Source: an uncultured Pelagimonas sp. (GTDB lineage: Bacteria > Pseudomonadota > Alphaproteobacteria > Rhodobacterales > Rhodobacteraceae). From it: DNA of 64,000 nucleotides. The stretch lies in contig CANMIH010000002.1 in assembly GCA_947497905.1 (NCBI GenBank), positions 186,001-250,000 on the forward strand, read 5' to 3'. The first letter of the stretch is position 1. Each line of letters opens with the position of its first letter. Below the pieces are notes generated by a model that was not told the origin of the DNA, ran no database searches, and saw nothing but the letters and a program-made list of their open reading frames with translations. The translations under genes were made by a program, and so were the position numbers. Shown here one piece after another: positions 53,091 to 61,747 of the stretch.

Positions 53091-54043
53091 GCTTTTTCCT
53101 TGTACTGATCTGTCTGGCCTGGCCCCTTTGGGCTGATCCTATTCGGGTGGCCACATGGCACGGTGATTTCAGTCGCAAAGGGCCGGGGCTGTTGCTGCGT
53201 GATCTGCGTAGGGGGGATGTTCCAGGGATTGAAGCCATCACCGCGGCAAAGGCGGATGTGATTCTTCTGACCAACTTTGACTACGATGCGGGTCATCTGG
53301 CTTTGCAGGCTTTGCGTGAAGTTTTAAGTGCCCAAGGCTTGCACTATCCGCATCTCTTTGCGGAGGCTCCAAACACAGGTGTTCCAACCGGATTGGATGC
53401 CGATGGGGATGGGCAGTTTGGTCGCCCCCGGGATGCGCAAGGGTTTGGATATTTTTCAGGACAGGGGGGGCAGGCAATTCTGTCTCGCTATCCTGTACGG
53501 CTGATCCAGGACTTCACACCGTTGCTATGGCGAGACGTGCCAGAAAGCCTGATGGGCGCGCTTCCCGGTCCCGAAACACAGCGCCTTTCCTCTTCTGCGC
53601 ATTGGCAGATTGAGGTCACCACACCAGATGGCGTGTTTTCCCTGTTGACGCTTGCCGCGACGCCACCGGTGTTTGACGGCCCCGAAGATCGCAACGGGCG
53701 GCGCAATTTCGATGAAGTGTCTCTATGGCGACATGTTTTGGAGGGACGGCTTGGACAGGCTGTGAGCCAACCTGTGGTGATTGGCAATCTCAACCTTGAC
53801 CCCAAGCGAGGTGATGGTCGCCGGGAGGCGGTGCAGGCGCTGTTGGATCATGCCCGGTTACAAGATCCGCTGCCGGGATGCGCAACAGTGTTTTGGCAGA
53901 AAACCGGCAAGATGCGGGTGAGCTACATCCTGCCGGGTGCTGAAATGGAGGTTCAGCGGGCGCAGGTCATGCGGTCTGTGCCGGGCGCGGGGCCGCACCG
54001 TTTGGTTTGGGTCGATCTGAATCTTGTTTCAGAACCGGACTGA
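52958..54043 (+). CDS. Exported endonuclease/exonuclease/phosphatase-family protein, start unresolved
   Basis: The body from about 53100 is an EEP-fold enzyme (DNase I-like): DPIRVATWHGDFSRKGPGLL, DVILLTNFDYDAG, QAILSRYPVRLIQDF, PVVIGNLNLDPKRGDGRREA and the final VSYILPGAEM with HRLVWVDLNL. A signal-peptide core (FFLVLICLAWPLWA) precedes it, but this frame has no ATG, GTG or TTG near; the nearest ATGs are 52958 and 52973, deep in the upstream gene. ATG 53062 in another frame would give a good signal peptide if the T5 run at 53093-53097 were one base shorter. Substrate unknown. Ends overlapping the convergent epimerase-like gene by 77 nt. Confidence 0.72.
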   Translation: MDDECMGLFAGQFDYARRGIDADRRPDRRKTSPRLCAGRVAGRLSFFLVLICLAWPLWADPIRVATWHGDFSRKGPGLLLRDLRRGDVPGIEAITAAKADVILLTNFDYDAGHLALQALREVLSAQGLHYPHLFAEAPNTGVPTGLDADGDGQFGRPRDAQGFGYFSGQGGQAILSRYPVRLIQDFTPLLWRDVPESLMGALPGPETQRLSSSAHWQIEVTTPDGVFSLLTLAATPPVFDGPEDRNGRRNFDEVSLWRHVLEGRLGQAVSQPVVIGNLNLDPKRGDGRREAVQALLDHARLQDPLPGCATVFWQKTGKMRVSYILPGAEMEVQRAQVMRSVPGAGPHRLVWVDLNLVSEPD

Positions 54044-54887
54044 TCGCCTGTGCAATCGCCTCAACGGGATCAGTGGCACGAAACTTGGGCAGCAGGGTAT
54101 CAAAACTCTCCGAGCTGAGGTGATGCGGTTTGTCCCAAAGATACCGCATCTCAAGCAGGTGTTTGGCCAATGGCCAAAAGGGCCGCGCGATTTGAATTGG
54201 AAGCCAATGCATCCGCCTTAGGCGCAGAGACTGGCCCATGGCTTGTTCGCACAGAGCCAATAGGTCGCGGGCCGTCAGGGTAAAGCCGGGGAACGTAACA
54301 TCTGTAAACTGCGGGAGCATCTCGCGCCGCTCGGCCAGTTCGACCAATGCGCGGCACATGTCGGGCAGATAGGCCCAGGCATGTTCTGCATCAAAAGCGC
54401 CGGGATAGGTCAGTCGCCCTTTGTTCAGGCTGGGGGCGATGATCTGATCAAACCAGTTGCCTGAGGCCTCGGTGTCGAGGAAATCCCCGGCCCGCAATAC
54501 GATCGTGGGAACACCTGAGTCCCGAAAGGCTTGCTCCATGTCACGCCGAATTTGTCCCAGAGGGTTCTGGGCGGTGTGTGGCAGATGTGGGCCAAAGTCA
54601 CCCGAGGCATCTGCGCCATAGACATAGACATTGCCCGGGATCATGACGGTTGCGCCTGAGCTGCGCGCCGCATCAATCACCTGTTGGGTCAGCTTTGGAA
54701 CATCCCGCGCCCAGTCGGTATAAACCGGGTTCCAGCCAAGCACGATGACATCCGCGCCCTGTGCCGCCATGCGGAGATCATCTTTTTTGCGGTCGAACAG
54801 GGTGACTTTCCAGCTCGCATTCCAGAAAGCTTCTGCTGCGTTTCGGCCAAACCGGCCGGTGCCGCCCAAGATCAAAACGGTGCCCAT
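53967..54887 (-). CDS. NAD-dependent epimerase/dehydratase-like protein
   Basis: A 306-aa extended-SDR Rossmann protein. The opening VLILGGTGRFGRNAAEAF has the TGxxGxxG nucleotide-binding motif; then GADVIVLGWNPVY, MIPGNVYVYG, VPTIVLRAGDFLD. It lacks an obvious YxxxK pair in the usual place, so it may be an atypical NmrA/epimerase-like or redox-sensing member. Divergent from a LysR regulator (93-bp gap), which probably controls it, mirroring the SDR/LysR pair at 8-10 kb. The C-terminal coding end overlaps the preceding EEP gene tail-to-tail. Confidence 0.82.
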   Translation of the reverse strand: MGTVLILGGTGRFGRNAAEAFWNASWKVTLFDRKKDDLRMAAQGADVIVLGWNPVYTDWARDVPKLTQQVIDAARSSGATVMIPGNVYVYGADASGDFGPHLPHTAQNPLGQIRRDMEQAFRDSGVPTIVLRAGDFLDTEASGNWFDQIIAPSLNKGRLTYPGAFDAEHAWAYLPDMCRALVELAERREMLPQFTDVTFPGFTLTARDLLALCEQAMGQSLRLRRMHWLPIQIARPFWPLAKHLLEMRYLWDKPHHLSSESFDTLLPKFRATDPVEAIAQAISPVLKQDSDRPKPNGAAPRPAQTA

Positions 54888-54980
54888 TGTGCGCTCCTAT
54901 GCATTGTCTTGCCCAGATCATGATCTATGCGCGGCATTCTGGGAATTGCCTGAATTTGCAGGGCATGTATTCATGCGTGA

Positions 54981-55880
54981 ATGGAAGCCTCTGTCTCAAA
55001 TCTTGATTGGTCCTTGGTCCAGGTGTTTCTGGCTGTGGCCGAAACTGGGTCGCTTTCGGAAGCCGCGCGCAAACTGGGGGTGTCTCAGCCCACCATGGGT
55101 CGGCAAATCCGCCAGGCCGAACGCGTTTTGGATGTCACGCTGTTTCACAGGCAGCCACGGGGGCTTGCTTTGTCGGAGACCGGACTTGCCCTATTGCCAC
55201 ATGCGCAGGTGATGCGGGACAGTCTACAGGCACTTAGCCTGACAGCTGCGGGCCGGTCTGAGCAGCTCACTGGACCAGTGCGGATCACCGCCAGTGTTTT
55301 TACGGCCCATCACCACCTGCCGCCTATTCTGGCGCAGTTGCGTGAGGAAGAACCAGAGATCAGCATTGACCTTGTGCCCTCGGATCGCACCGAAAATTTA
55401 TTGTACCGCGAGGCCGATATTGCTGTTCGGATGCATCGAAGCGAACAGCTGGATATTGTTACCCGCCATCTGGGTGAGCTTGAGTTGGGCCTGTATGCGG
55501 CGACAACCTACCTTGATCGCGTCGGCCGCCCACAGACCCTTGATGATTTCTTTGAGACTGATCTTGTTGGCTATGACCGCTCTGACATGATCTTGCGGGG
55601 GCTGCGTGAAAAGGGGATCGACGCGCAACGGGACTGGTTTGCAACCCGATGTGATCATCATGGGGTCTATTGGGAGTTGGTCCGTGCGGGGTGCGGGATC
55701 GGATTCGCTCAGACCTGTGTGGCTGATCTTGAGCCGGGCGTGGAGCGCGTTTTGCATGACATGCCCCTGCCTACTTTGCCCTTGTGGCTGGCGGCGCATG
55801 AGGCCGTTCGCGCCACCCCCAGGTTGCGCCGCGTGTGGGATGCGCTTGCAGATGGGCTGATGCCCTTCGTCAAAGCGTGA
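54981..55880 (+). CDS. LysR-family transcriptional regulator
   Basis: A 299-aa regulator. The N-terminal helix-turn-helix (residues 9-68) reads DWSLVQVFLAVAETGSLSEA, then GVSQPTMGRQIRQAERVLDV. The effector domain follows (VRITASVFTAHHHLPPIL and so on). It is transcribed away from the epimerase-like gene, its presumed target. The effector is unknown. leuB starts 125 bp downstream; in some bacteria a LysR protein controls leucine genes, but the divergent neighbour is the more likely target here. Confidence 0.92.
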   Translation: MEASVSNLDWSLVQVFLAVAETGSLSEAARKLGVSQPTMGRQIRQAERVLDVTLFHRQPRGLALSETGLALLPHAQVMRDSLQALSLTAAGRSEQLTGPVRITASVFTAHHHLPPILAQLREEEPEISIDLVPSDRTENLLYREADIAVRMHRSEQLDIVTRHLGELELGLYAATTYLDRVGRPQTLDDFFETDLVGYDRSDMILRGLREKGIDAQRDWFATRCDHHGVYWELVRAGCGIGFAQTCVADLEPGVERVLHDMPLPTLPLWLAAHEAVRATPRLRRVWDALADGLMPFVKA

Positions 55881-56005
55881 TTTCGCTCCATTTCGTTTGA
55901 TTTATGCGCCACGCAACCTTGTTTTCCTAGGCTGTGTCCCCGCGCAATATTGACCCTTTGGGCGCTGCGCGCTAGGCCCCTTGCGATACATATAGGAGAG
56001 CCCGC

Positions 56006-57112
56006 ATGACCACCCCTTCGCTTCTCATCCTGCCCGGCGACGGCATTGGCCCAGAAGTCATGACCGAAGTCCGCAAGATCATCGACTGGTTCGGCACCAA
56101 GCGTGATCTGGCCTTTGATGTCAGCGAAGATCTGGTGGGCGGTGCGGCCTATGACAAACATGGTGTGCCGCTTGCGGATGAAACCATGGCCAAAGCCCAG
56201 GAAGTTGACGCAGTTCTGCTCGGTGCCGTAGGTGGCCCGAAGTACGACAACCTCGATTTCTCGGTCAAACCGGAACGTGGCCTTCTGCGCCTGCGTAAGG
56301 AAATGGACCTGTATTCCAACCTGCGCCCGGCCCAGTGTTTTGATGCGCTGGCGGATTTCTCGTCGCTGAAAAAAGACATCGTGGCCGGTCTGGATATCGT
56401 GATCGTGCGCGAGCTGACCTCGGGTGTCTATTTCGGTGAGCCCCGCGGCATCATTGAAGAAGGCAATGAGCGCGTTGGCATCAACACCCAGCGTTACACC
56501 GAAAGCGAAATTGCCCGTGTGGCAAGATCTGCGTTCGAGCTGGCCCGTCGTCGCGGCAACAAAGTGTGTTCGATGGAAAAAGCCAACGTGATGGAATCGG
56601 GTATTCTGTGGCGTGACGTGGTCAACGAGATCCATCAGGCTGAGTACTCGGATGTTGAGCTGAGCCACATGTACGCAGATAACGGCGCGATGCAGTTGGT
56701 GCGGGCGCCAAAGCAGTTTGACGTTATCCTGACCGACAACCTGTTTGGCGATATCCTCTCGGATTGTGCCGCAATGCTAACCGGTTCGCTTGGCATGTTG
56801 CCGTCGGCCTCGCTTGGTGCTCCGATGGCGAATGGCCGCCCTAAAGCAATGTACGAACCGGTACATGGGTCGGCGCCGGATATCACGGGTCAGGGCAAAG
56901 CCAACCCAATCGCCTGTATCCTCAGCTTCGCCATGGCGCTGCGTTATTCCTTTGACCAAGGTGCCGAAGCGGACCGTCTTGAAGGCGCTGTTGAAAAAGT
57001 TCTGGCCGACGGTGTGCGCACTGCAGATCTGTTGGGAGAAGAAGGCGTTACGCCCGTATCCACCACAGAAATGGGTGATGCTATTCTGGCCGCCCTGGAC
57101 GCGTCCCTCTAA
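56006..57112 (+). CDS. leuB: 3-isopropylmalate dehydrogenase
   Basis: A 368-aa oxidative decarboxylase producing 2-oxoisocaproate, following LeuCD in leucine synthesis. Signatures: [28 protein letters not shown] near 110, [29 protein letters not shown], and the metal-site [25 protein letters not shown] lies before the ATG. The codon use here and in leuCD looks more optimised than in the intervening genes (impression, not measured). A GC-rich hairpin follows. Confidence 0.97.
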   Translation: MTTPSLLILPGDGIGPEVMTEVRKIIDWFGTKRDLAFDVSEDLVGGAAYDKHGVPLADETMAKAQEVDAVLLGAVGGPKYDNLDFSVKPERGLLRLRKEMDLYSNLRPAQCFDALADFSSLKKDIVAGLDIVIVRELTSGVYFGEPRGIIEEGNERVGINTQRYTESEIARVARSAFELARRRGNKVCSMEKANVMESGILWRDVVNEIHQAEYSDVELSHMYADNGAMQLVRAPKQFDVILTDNLFGDILSDCAAMLTGSLGMLPSASLGAPMANGRPKAMYEPVHGSAPDITGQGKANPIACILSFAMALRYSFDQGAEADRLEGAVEKVLADGVRTADLLGEEGVTPVSTTEMGDAILAALDASL

Positions 57113-57121
57113 ACTTTTCAG

Positions 57122-57142
57122 ATCGTGGCGTTTGCGCGCCAC
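57122..57142 (+). terminator. Hairpin after leuB
   Basis: CGTGGCG / CGCCACG with a 5-7-nt loop lies 9 bp after the leuB stop, followed by GTCTTCCCCC. The T-tract is poor, so this is a possible terminator only. Confidence 0.5.
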
Positions 57143-57216
57143 GGTCTTCCCCCTTGTCAGGTGACCGGTTTAGGTTGTATCGCGGTAGCGTTAACACCCA
57201 AAATCATAGGTTGCCC

Positions 57217-58194
57217 ATGCCCGACACGTCTTCGGCTCCTCAATCCAATGTACAGGCTGCTTTGTATGCTTTGGCGGCGTTTGGCATTTTTTCCACACAT
57301 GACGTGTTCATCAAAATCCTAGGCGCGCAGTACTCGACGTTCCAGGTTTTGTTCTTTGGGGCGTTGTTCAGCTTTCCAATGATCACCATCATCCTGATGC
57401 GGGATGCGGAGCCGGGCACGTTGCGTCCCCGTAATCCGGGCTGGGTGGCGCTGCGTAGCATTTCAGGCGCCATGGCGGCATTGTGCGCCTTCTATGCCTT
57501 TTCCACGCTGCCGCTGGCACAGGTCTATGCCGCGATTTTTGCTATGCCATTGTTGATCACAGTGTTGGCCATTCCAGTGCTCGGCGAAACCGTTCGGCTG
57601 CGGCGCGGATTGGCAGTTCTGCTGGGGCTATGTGGCGTTATGGTTGTGCTGCGCCCAGGCGCCGCTGATTTTAGTCTTGGTCACGCGGCCGCGTTGGTCT
57701 GTGCCGTCGCCGGGGCGTTAAATTCCATCGTTGTGCGCAAGCTTGGAACGGACGAACGCCCCGTTGTCATGATCCTCTATCCGATGATGACGAACTTCAT
57801 AGTGGCGTCGATTTTTCTGCCGTTTTTCTACACGCCCATGCCCATTTTGCATCTGGGAATTTCGGCCATCGTTTCGGCCATGGCTCTGGTTGCGATGTTC
57901 TGTCTTATCCTTGCGTATCAACGAGGGCAGGCGGTGCTTGTCGCGCCGATGCAATACTCACAGATCCTTTGGGCGATCCTCTATGGGGCGTTGTTTTTCG
58001 GCGAATATCCCGACACGCTGACCTATGTCGGAACGGGCATTATCATCGCCAGCGGTTTGTACATTCTGCGCCGTGAATCCAACGAGACGGTTTCGTCTAA
58101 CCGCCCGGTTTTGCGGACAAGAACCCGCCTTGGACTACCTGTGAGCGTGCGGGTTGGGACCCTGATGAAAAGCGGAAAAGAAAGCCAAGAATAG
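57217..58194 (+). CDS. DMT-superfamily (EamA) transporter
   Basis: A 325-aa membrane protein with about ten helices in two EamA repeats (about 20-145 and 160-290). Typical pieces: ALAAFGIFSTHDVFIKILG, WVALRSISGAMAALCAFYA, FAMPLLITVLAIPVLGE (the repeat-1 signature LPLLTxLLAxLxLGE) and AILYGALFFGEYPD for repeat 2. The drug/metabolite family exports small metabolites; substrate unknown. Start MPDTSSAPQ at 57217 follows AGG; a frame open to 57154 is less likely. The C-terminus has a 45-residue hydrophilic extension. Confidence 0.88.
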   Translation: MPDTSSAPQSNVQAALYALAAFGIFSTHDVFIKILGAQYSTFQVLFFGALFSFPMITIILMRDAEPGTLRPRNPGWVALRSISGAMAALCAFYAFSTLPLAQVYAAIFAMPLLITVLAIPVLGETVRLRRGLAVLLGLCGVMVVLRPGAADFSLGHAAALVCAVAGALNSIVVRKLGTDERPVVMILYPMMTNFIVASIFLPFFYTPMPILHLGISAIVSAMALVAMFCLILAYQRGQAVLVAPMQYSQILWAILYGALFFGEYPDTLTYVGTGIIIASGLYILRRESNETVSSNRPVLRTRTRLGLPVSVRVGTLMKSGKESQE

Positions 58195-58237
58195 CCTTGC
58201 ATCCGGATATGATCGGGCGTATTCCGCCCGCTACGGT

Positions 58238-58314
58238 CGGAGCGTAGCTCAGCTTGGTAGAGCACTGTCTTCGGGAGGCAGGGGTCGGAGGTTCGAATCC
58301 TCTCGCTCCGACCA
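58238..58314 (+). tRNA. tRNA-Pro, anticodon CGG
   Basis: Seventy-seven bases fold into a standard cloverleaf: acceptor cggagcg / cgctccg, D-stem gctc / gagc, anticodon stem ctgtc / ggcag with loop TTCGGGA (anticodon CGG, codon CCG), variable loop ggtc region, T-stem ggagg / cctct around TTCGAAT, discriminator A and encoded CCA. Its 3' half is followed directly by an intrinsic terminator. tRNA genes are frequent integration targets, but no integrase is adjacent. Confidence 0.96.
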
Positions 58315-58321
58315 ATAAAAC

Positions 58322-58346
58322 AAGGCGCCTCAGGGCGCCTTTTTTG
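58322..58346 (+). terminator. Intrinsic terminator of tRNA-Pro
   Basis: AAGGCGCC / GGCGCCTT with a 4-nt loop followed by TTTTTTG, 8 bp after the tRNA CCA end. Confidence 0.93.
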
Positions 58347-58426
58347 TTGTCTATCTCGGGCAAAGTAGCGCCTCTAGGCCTGAACCGGGCACTCGAAACC
58401 AATCGGTGCCCAGCTCAATTCTTAGC

Positions 58427-59911
58427 TCATCCCATGGTGAGATTGAGCAGGAAGAAGATCGCAGCGGACAAGACGGCGGCAGCGGGAACGGTGATGATCC
58501 AGGCCGCGATAATTGTCATGAAATGAGACCGGCGAACCAGCTTTCTACGGCGGCGTTCTTCTGGGGCAAACTCGGCACGGTTGGGCATGGCAAGGCGCGC
58601 TTTTCGTACGCGGCGGGCGGCATCCCATTCGCGGAAAAAGCCCACACCAAACACGGCACCAACCGCGATATGAGTTGAGCTGACCGGTAGGCCAAGCCAG
58701 CTTGCCACGATCACGGTGATCGCCGCCGACAAGGCGACACAATAGGCGCGCATCGGGTTCAGTTTCGTGATCTGGCCACCAACCATGCGGATCAGTTTTG
58801 GCCCAAAGAGGAACAGACCAAACGAAATGCCAAAGGCCCCGATCACCATGACCCAATAGGGGATTGATACCGCATGTGTGAAGTCACCTGACAGCGAAGC
58901 CTGAACAATCGCCGCCAAGGGGCCAACTGCATTCGCCACATCATTTGCGCCATGAGCAAAGCTCAAAAGGGCTGCAGAGACCACAAGTGGAATGCCAAAC
59001 AGAACTTTGAGCGACTTGTTCCGGTTCTCCAGGCCTTCGGATTGTTTGCGGATCAGCGGGATCATAATGATCCAAACCAGCACACCAACGGCGGCACCAA
59101 TCATCAAGGACATGGGCAGATCGATCTTGATGATCTTCTTCAACCCTTTAAGGGCCAGATAAGATGCAAATGCGCCGGCCATGATGCCCACGAGGACAGG
59201 CACCCAGGTGCGGGCTGCTGCAATCTTGTCTTCGCGATAGATGATGCGTGACTTGATCAACGCGAGGAACAGCGCGGCGACAACACCGCCCAGAACGGGT
59301 GAGATGACCCAGCTGGCGGCGATTTTGCCCATGGTTGTCCAGTTCACGGCCGCAAACCCAGCCGCGGCAATGCCTGCTCCCATCACACCACCAACAACCG
59401 AGTGCGTGGTCGACACAGGGGCTCCGATCCAGGTGGCAAGATTGACCCAAAGCGCCGCAGATAGCAGCGCGGCCATCATGGCCCAGATAAACACCGAGGC
59501 CGTGCCCATGCTTTCGGGTGCGATAATGCCCTTGGCGATGGTTGAAACCACATCACCACCCGCGATCAGGGCGCCTGCGCTTTCGAAAATTACGGCAATG
59601 GCGATGGCCCCCCCCATCGAGAGCGCGTTTGCACCCACCGCAGGGCCCATATTGTTGGCTACGTCATTGGCGCCAATGTTCAACGCCATATATGCGCCAA
59701 GACAGGCGGCAAGAACCACAATTAGCGTGTTGTTGGTTTGACCAAAGAACAGCATGGCGGCGATGCCCGCGAGAACCACAAACACAAAGGACACGCTCAG
59801 GCCAACCATGGGGCGAGCGATCAAGGCTGTCGCGGTCTCTAGTTTGGAAAACCGGGCGAGATCTCGGTCAAGCGTCTCGAGGTGGCGTGGATCGCCTTGC
59901 TGTTCAGTCAT
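58427..59911 (-). CDS. PiT-family inorganic phosphate transporter
   Basis: A 494-aa membrane protein with about ten to eleven helices. Both inverted signatures of PiT/PHO-4 permeases are present: LNIGANDVANNMGPAVG in the N-half and SFAHGANDVANAVGPLAAI in the C-half, with PVSTTHSVVGGVMGAG and PVSSTHIAVGAVFGVG as the paired loops. It imports metal-phosphate or phosphate with H+ or Na+. The N-terminal 30 residues are hydrophilic (QQGDPRHLETLDRDLARF). Single gene; the 61-bp gap from the NUDIX gene leaves room for its own promoter. Confidence 0.95.
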   Translation of the reverse strand: MTEQQGDPRHLETLDRDLARFSKLETATALIARPMVGLSVSFVFVVLAGIAAMLFFGQTNNTLIVVLAACLGAYMALNIGANDVANNMGPAVGANALSMGGAIAIAVIFESAGALIAGGDVVSTIAKGIIAPESMGTASVFIWAMMAALLSAALWVNLATWIGAPVSTTHSVVGGVMGAGIAAAGFAAVNWTTMGKIAASWVISPVLGGVVAALFLALIKSRIIYREDKIAAARTWVPVLVGIMAGAFASYLALKGLKKIIKIDLPMSLMIGAAVGVLVWIIMIPLIRKQSEGLENRNKSLKVLFGIPLVVSAALLSFAHGANDVANAVGPLAAIVQASLSGDFTHAVSIPYWVMVIGAFGISFGLFLFGPKLIRMVGGQITKLNPMRAYCVALSAAITVIVASWLGLPVSSTHIAVGAVFGVGFFREWDAARRVRKARLAMPNRAEFAPEERRRRKLVRRSHFMTIIAAWIITVPAAAVLSAAIFFLLNLTMG

Positions 59912-59972
59912 CGGAATGTCCCCTGAATGTGGTGGGGTTCCTTACCGGGTCGACATGCAAGGACGCAACCGT

Positions 59973-60452
59973 TCAAATGTCGCGGCGATTGGCCTTCTCA
60001 GAATGAAAAATCGACTTCAAACCGGATTCATTGACCAATGAGGCCGCCTTTTCCGCGCTCACCCATTTGCGTTGACGCTCATGGGCTTCGGGAAATTCTT
60101 CCGCCAGATTGTTGACCGCAACCGAGTAGACCAGAGTTTTCACTGGAACTTCAAAGCCGTTGGCGCGTTTCTTGTTGTAGGAGTAACTGCCGATTGGTGC
60201 ATCGTCGACTTCACCATCTTTGACACCGGCTTCCTCCCAGGCTTCACGCATGGCGGTCTCACTCGAGTTCAATCCGCGAATGGGCCAGCCCTTTGGAATA
60301 ATCCAACGCCCGGTGTCCCGACTGGTCACCAAAAGATATTCTTTCTTTTTGCCTTCCCCACGATGGCACAGCGCGGCCATCTGCAACGCTTTGGGGCGTT
60401 GAAGCATAAGAGAAAGAAGATCCCGCCAAAGGGATTGGAGAAGGCTGTACAT
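59973..60452 (-). CDS. NUDIX hydrolase
   Basis: A 159-aa protein. The Nudix box is recognisable as GWPIRGLNSSETAMREAWEE followed by AGV: Gly, the RE and EE pairs are in place, but the first conserved Glu (five after Gly) is Leu. Preceded by GRWIIPKGWP. This resembles the diadenosine/diphosphoinositol-type subgroup common in rhodobacteria. Substrate unknown. It starts MYSLLQSLWRDLLSLM at 60452 on the reverse strand. 224 bp separate it from the cold-shock gene. Confidence 0.87.
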   Translation of the reverse strand: MYSLLQSLWRDLLSLMLQRPKALQMAALCHRGEGKKKEYLLVTSRDTGRWIIPKGWPIRGLNSSETAMREAWEEAGVKDGEVDDAPIGSYSYNKKRANGFEVPVKTLVYSVAVNNLAEEFPEAHERQRKWVSAEKAASLVNESGLKSIFHSEKANRRDI

Positions 60453-60605
60453 TCAGAAACTGCTCAGATTTTTTTGGTTGACGTTGTATATAGGGTGTTT
60501 GTTGAGAAAATTCAAATAACTGGCTGATTTGATGTCCGAGAGCCTGTTTGAACATTGGTCTCGCGCCTGTTTCGAACAGATCCGGGCGAGAGCAGGTCGA
60601 ATCAA

Positions 60606-60637
60606 AAACGGGTGCACCGCTTGCGATACACCCGTTT
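60606..60637 (-). terminator. Intrinsic terminator of the cold-shock gene
   Basis: On the reverse strand, AAACGGGTG / CACCCGTTT (9 bp, 14-nt loop) followed by TTTTTGAT, 39 bp after the csp stop. Confidence 0.88.
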
Positions 60638-60676
60638 GAATTCTTTAGGATTGCCCCGAAAGATTGGGGAAGAGCC

Positions 60677-60883
60677 TTACGCTAGAGCGATGTTGCTCGC
60701 GCTTTCGCGGCCATCACGGCCTGCTTCCACGTCAAAGGTAACTTTCTGGTTGTCTGCCAGACCGGTCAGGCCTGCGCGCTCAACTGCAGAAATGTGTACA
60801 AACACGTCTTTTCCGCCGCCTTCAGGGGCGATAAATCCGTAACCTTTGGTGGTGTTGAACCATTTTACGGTGCCATTGGCCAT
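60677..60883 (-). CDS. CspA-type cold-shock protein
   Basis: A 68-aa single-stranded nucleic-acid-binding protein with one cold-shock domain: ANGTVKWFNTTKGYGFIAPE (RNP1 is KGYGFIAP), DVFVHISAVERAG (RNP2 is VFVHI). Works as an RNA chaperone in cold and stationary phase. Two in-frame ATGs lie two codons apart; the second (60883), 8 nt after GGAGA, is preferred and matches the MANGTVKWFN start common in this group. A long non-coding leader upstream fits the thermosensitive 5' UTR known for csp genes. Confidence 0.95.
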   Translation of the reverse strand: MANGTVKWFNTTKGYGFIAPEGGGKDVFVHISAVERAGLTGLADNQKVTFDVEAGRDGRESASNIALA

Positions 60884-61412
60884 TGTCATTCTCCAAGTTA
60901 GATGCCCGCGAAATGCGGCATGTCGGCAAAGTCAGTGCTAGATCGAAAAGACTGAACTTAGAGGAGCAGTGTGGCCGATAGAGATAACGTCGCCCCATTC
61001 ATATGTCATCTTGCCTCCTGAAATACAAGATAGATAGGCGCCTCTGAGTTCTGTTAGCGCCATATACGTATGAAAATAATCGCTGTTGTTGCCGCGTAAT
61101 AAATTCGGCGAAGCGCTGATTGTTGAGGTGTCATTGCGCGATTATCAGGCGTAAATGTCCATGACATACCAACTGGGCAGAGCGCGGATCTCATTATCAG
61201 ATTGGCGCGACAATCGACATGCTGAACCAAAGGGATCTGCTGCCAGACCAAGTCATTGCATTGTCTGGAATGTCAGATGTGTGGCGGAGCGGAAGGAATT
61301 CCAACCAAGTTTGAGTGAGCATATTTGTCAAAATAAAACAACATGTTCCAAATGGTGAGGTTTGCTCGGTGTGGCAAAAAGTGTGGCAAAATGTGTGGCA
61401 AAAATGTGCACC
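60884..61412. other. 529-bp non-coding stretch upstream of the cold-shock gene
   Basis: No credible gene. It should hold the csp promoter and 5' untranslated leader (reverse strand, near 60884-61050). The remainder, up to the triple repeat at 61369, is AT-richer than the rest of the window and marks the transition from core chromosome to the phage-like end. Confidence 0.4.
61369..61405 (+). repeat. Three tandem copies of a 12-bp unit
   Basis: GTGTGGCAAAAA, GTGTGGCAAAAT, GTGTGGCAAAAAT in succession (61369-61380, 61381-61392, 61393-61405). In one frame it reads VWQ repeated. It ends 8 bp before the stop of the gene at 61413. It could be a protein-binding array, a remnant of coding repeats, or part of an integration boundary; nothing decides. 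Confidence 0.85.
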
Positions 61413-61727
61413 TCAATCTTGCTCGCCAGTGGGGATTTCGTAACTAACGGAACACTGGTTAAACAGATCCACGCGCCACAAATCCACTTTCTGACATCCC
61501 GCAAGCCGTGCGATGATTAGCCTAGCATCTGGCATGGGTGTTTCAGCGCCCACCAGCTCCACAAACCGGGCTTTTGAGTAGACACCTCGCCGGCCACATG
61601 GCTTACAAATCACCACGACGTGGGCATGGGGGTGGTCTTTTGCCTTGATGATTCCGCTCTGCATACCCTTTCGTAAAGGGTGGAACGTAGGGAGAACATC
61701 TGCAATCAGCGAAGTAGGCAAATTCAA
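61413..61727 (-). CDS. Hypothetical protein, possible zinc-binding, 104 aa
   Basis: Contains HPHAHVVVICKPCGRRGVYS: a CxxC pair in a CGRRG context, followed by ARLIIARLAGCQK and a later FNQC. The pattern (CxxCGRRG...RLAxGC) recalls small proteins often found in rhodobacterial prophages and islands, where a zinc ribbon is plausible. Start TTG 61727 gives the longest form; an ATG at 61664 (MQSGIIKAKDHPHAH) would shorten it to 83 aa. Probably cotranscribed with the 53-aa gene 20 bp upstream. Confidence 0.55.
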   Translation of the reverse strand: MNLPTSLIADVLPTFHPLRKGMQSGIIKAKDHPHAHVVVICKPCGRRGVYSKARFVELVGAETPMPDARLIIARLAGCQKVDLWRVDLFNQCSVSYEIPTGEQD

Positions 61728-61747
61728 CTATTGCAAAACCTTCAGCG

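Noticed and set aside
61155-61358. 67-aa + strand frame
   Set aside because: No ribosome-binding site or recognisable domain, and composition looks random; left out of the gene list.
61369-61405. CRISPR array
   Set aside because: Units are only 12 bp and contiguous, with no spacers and no cas genes.
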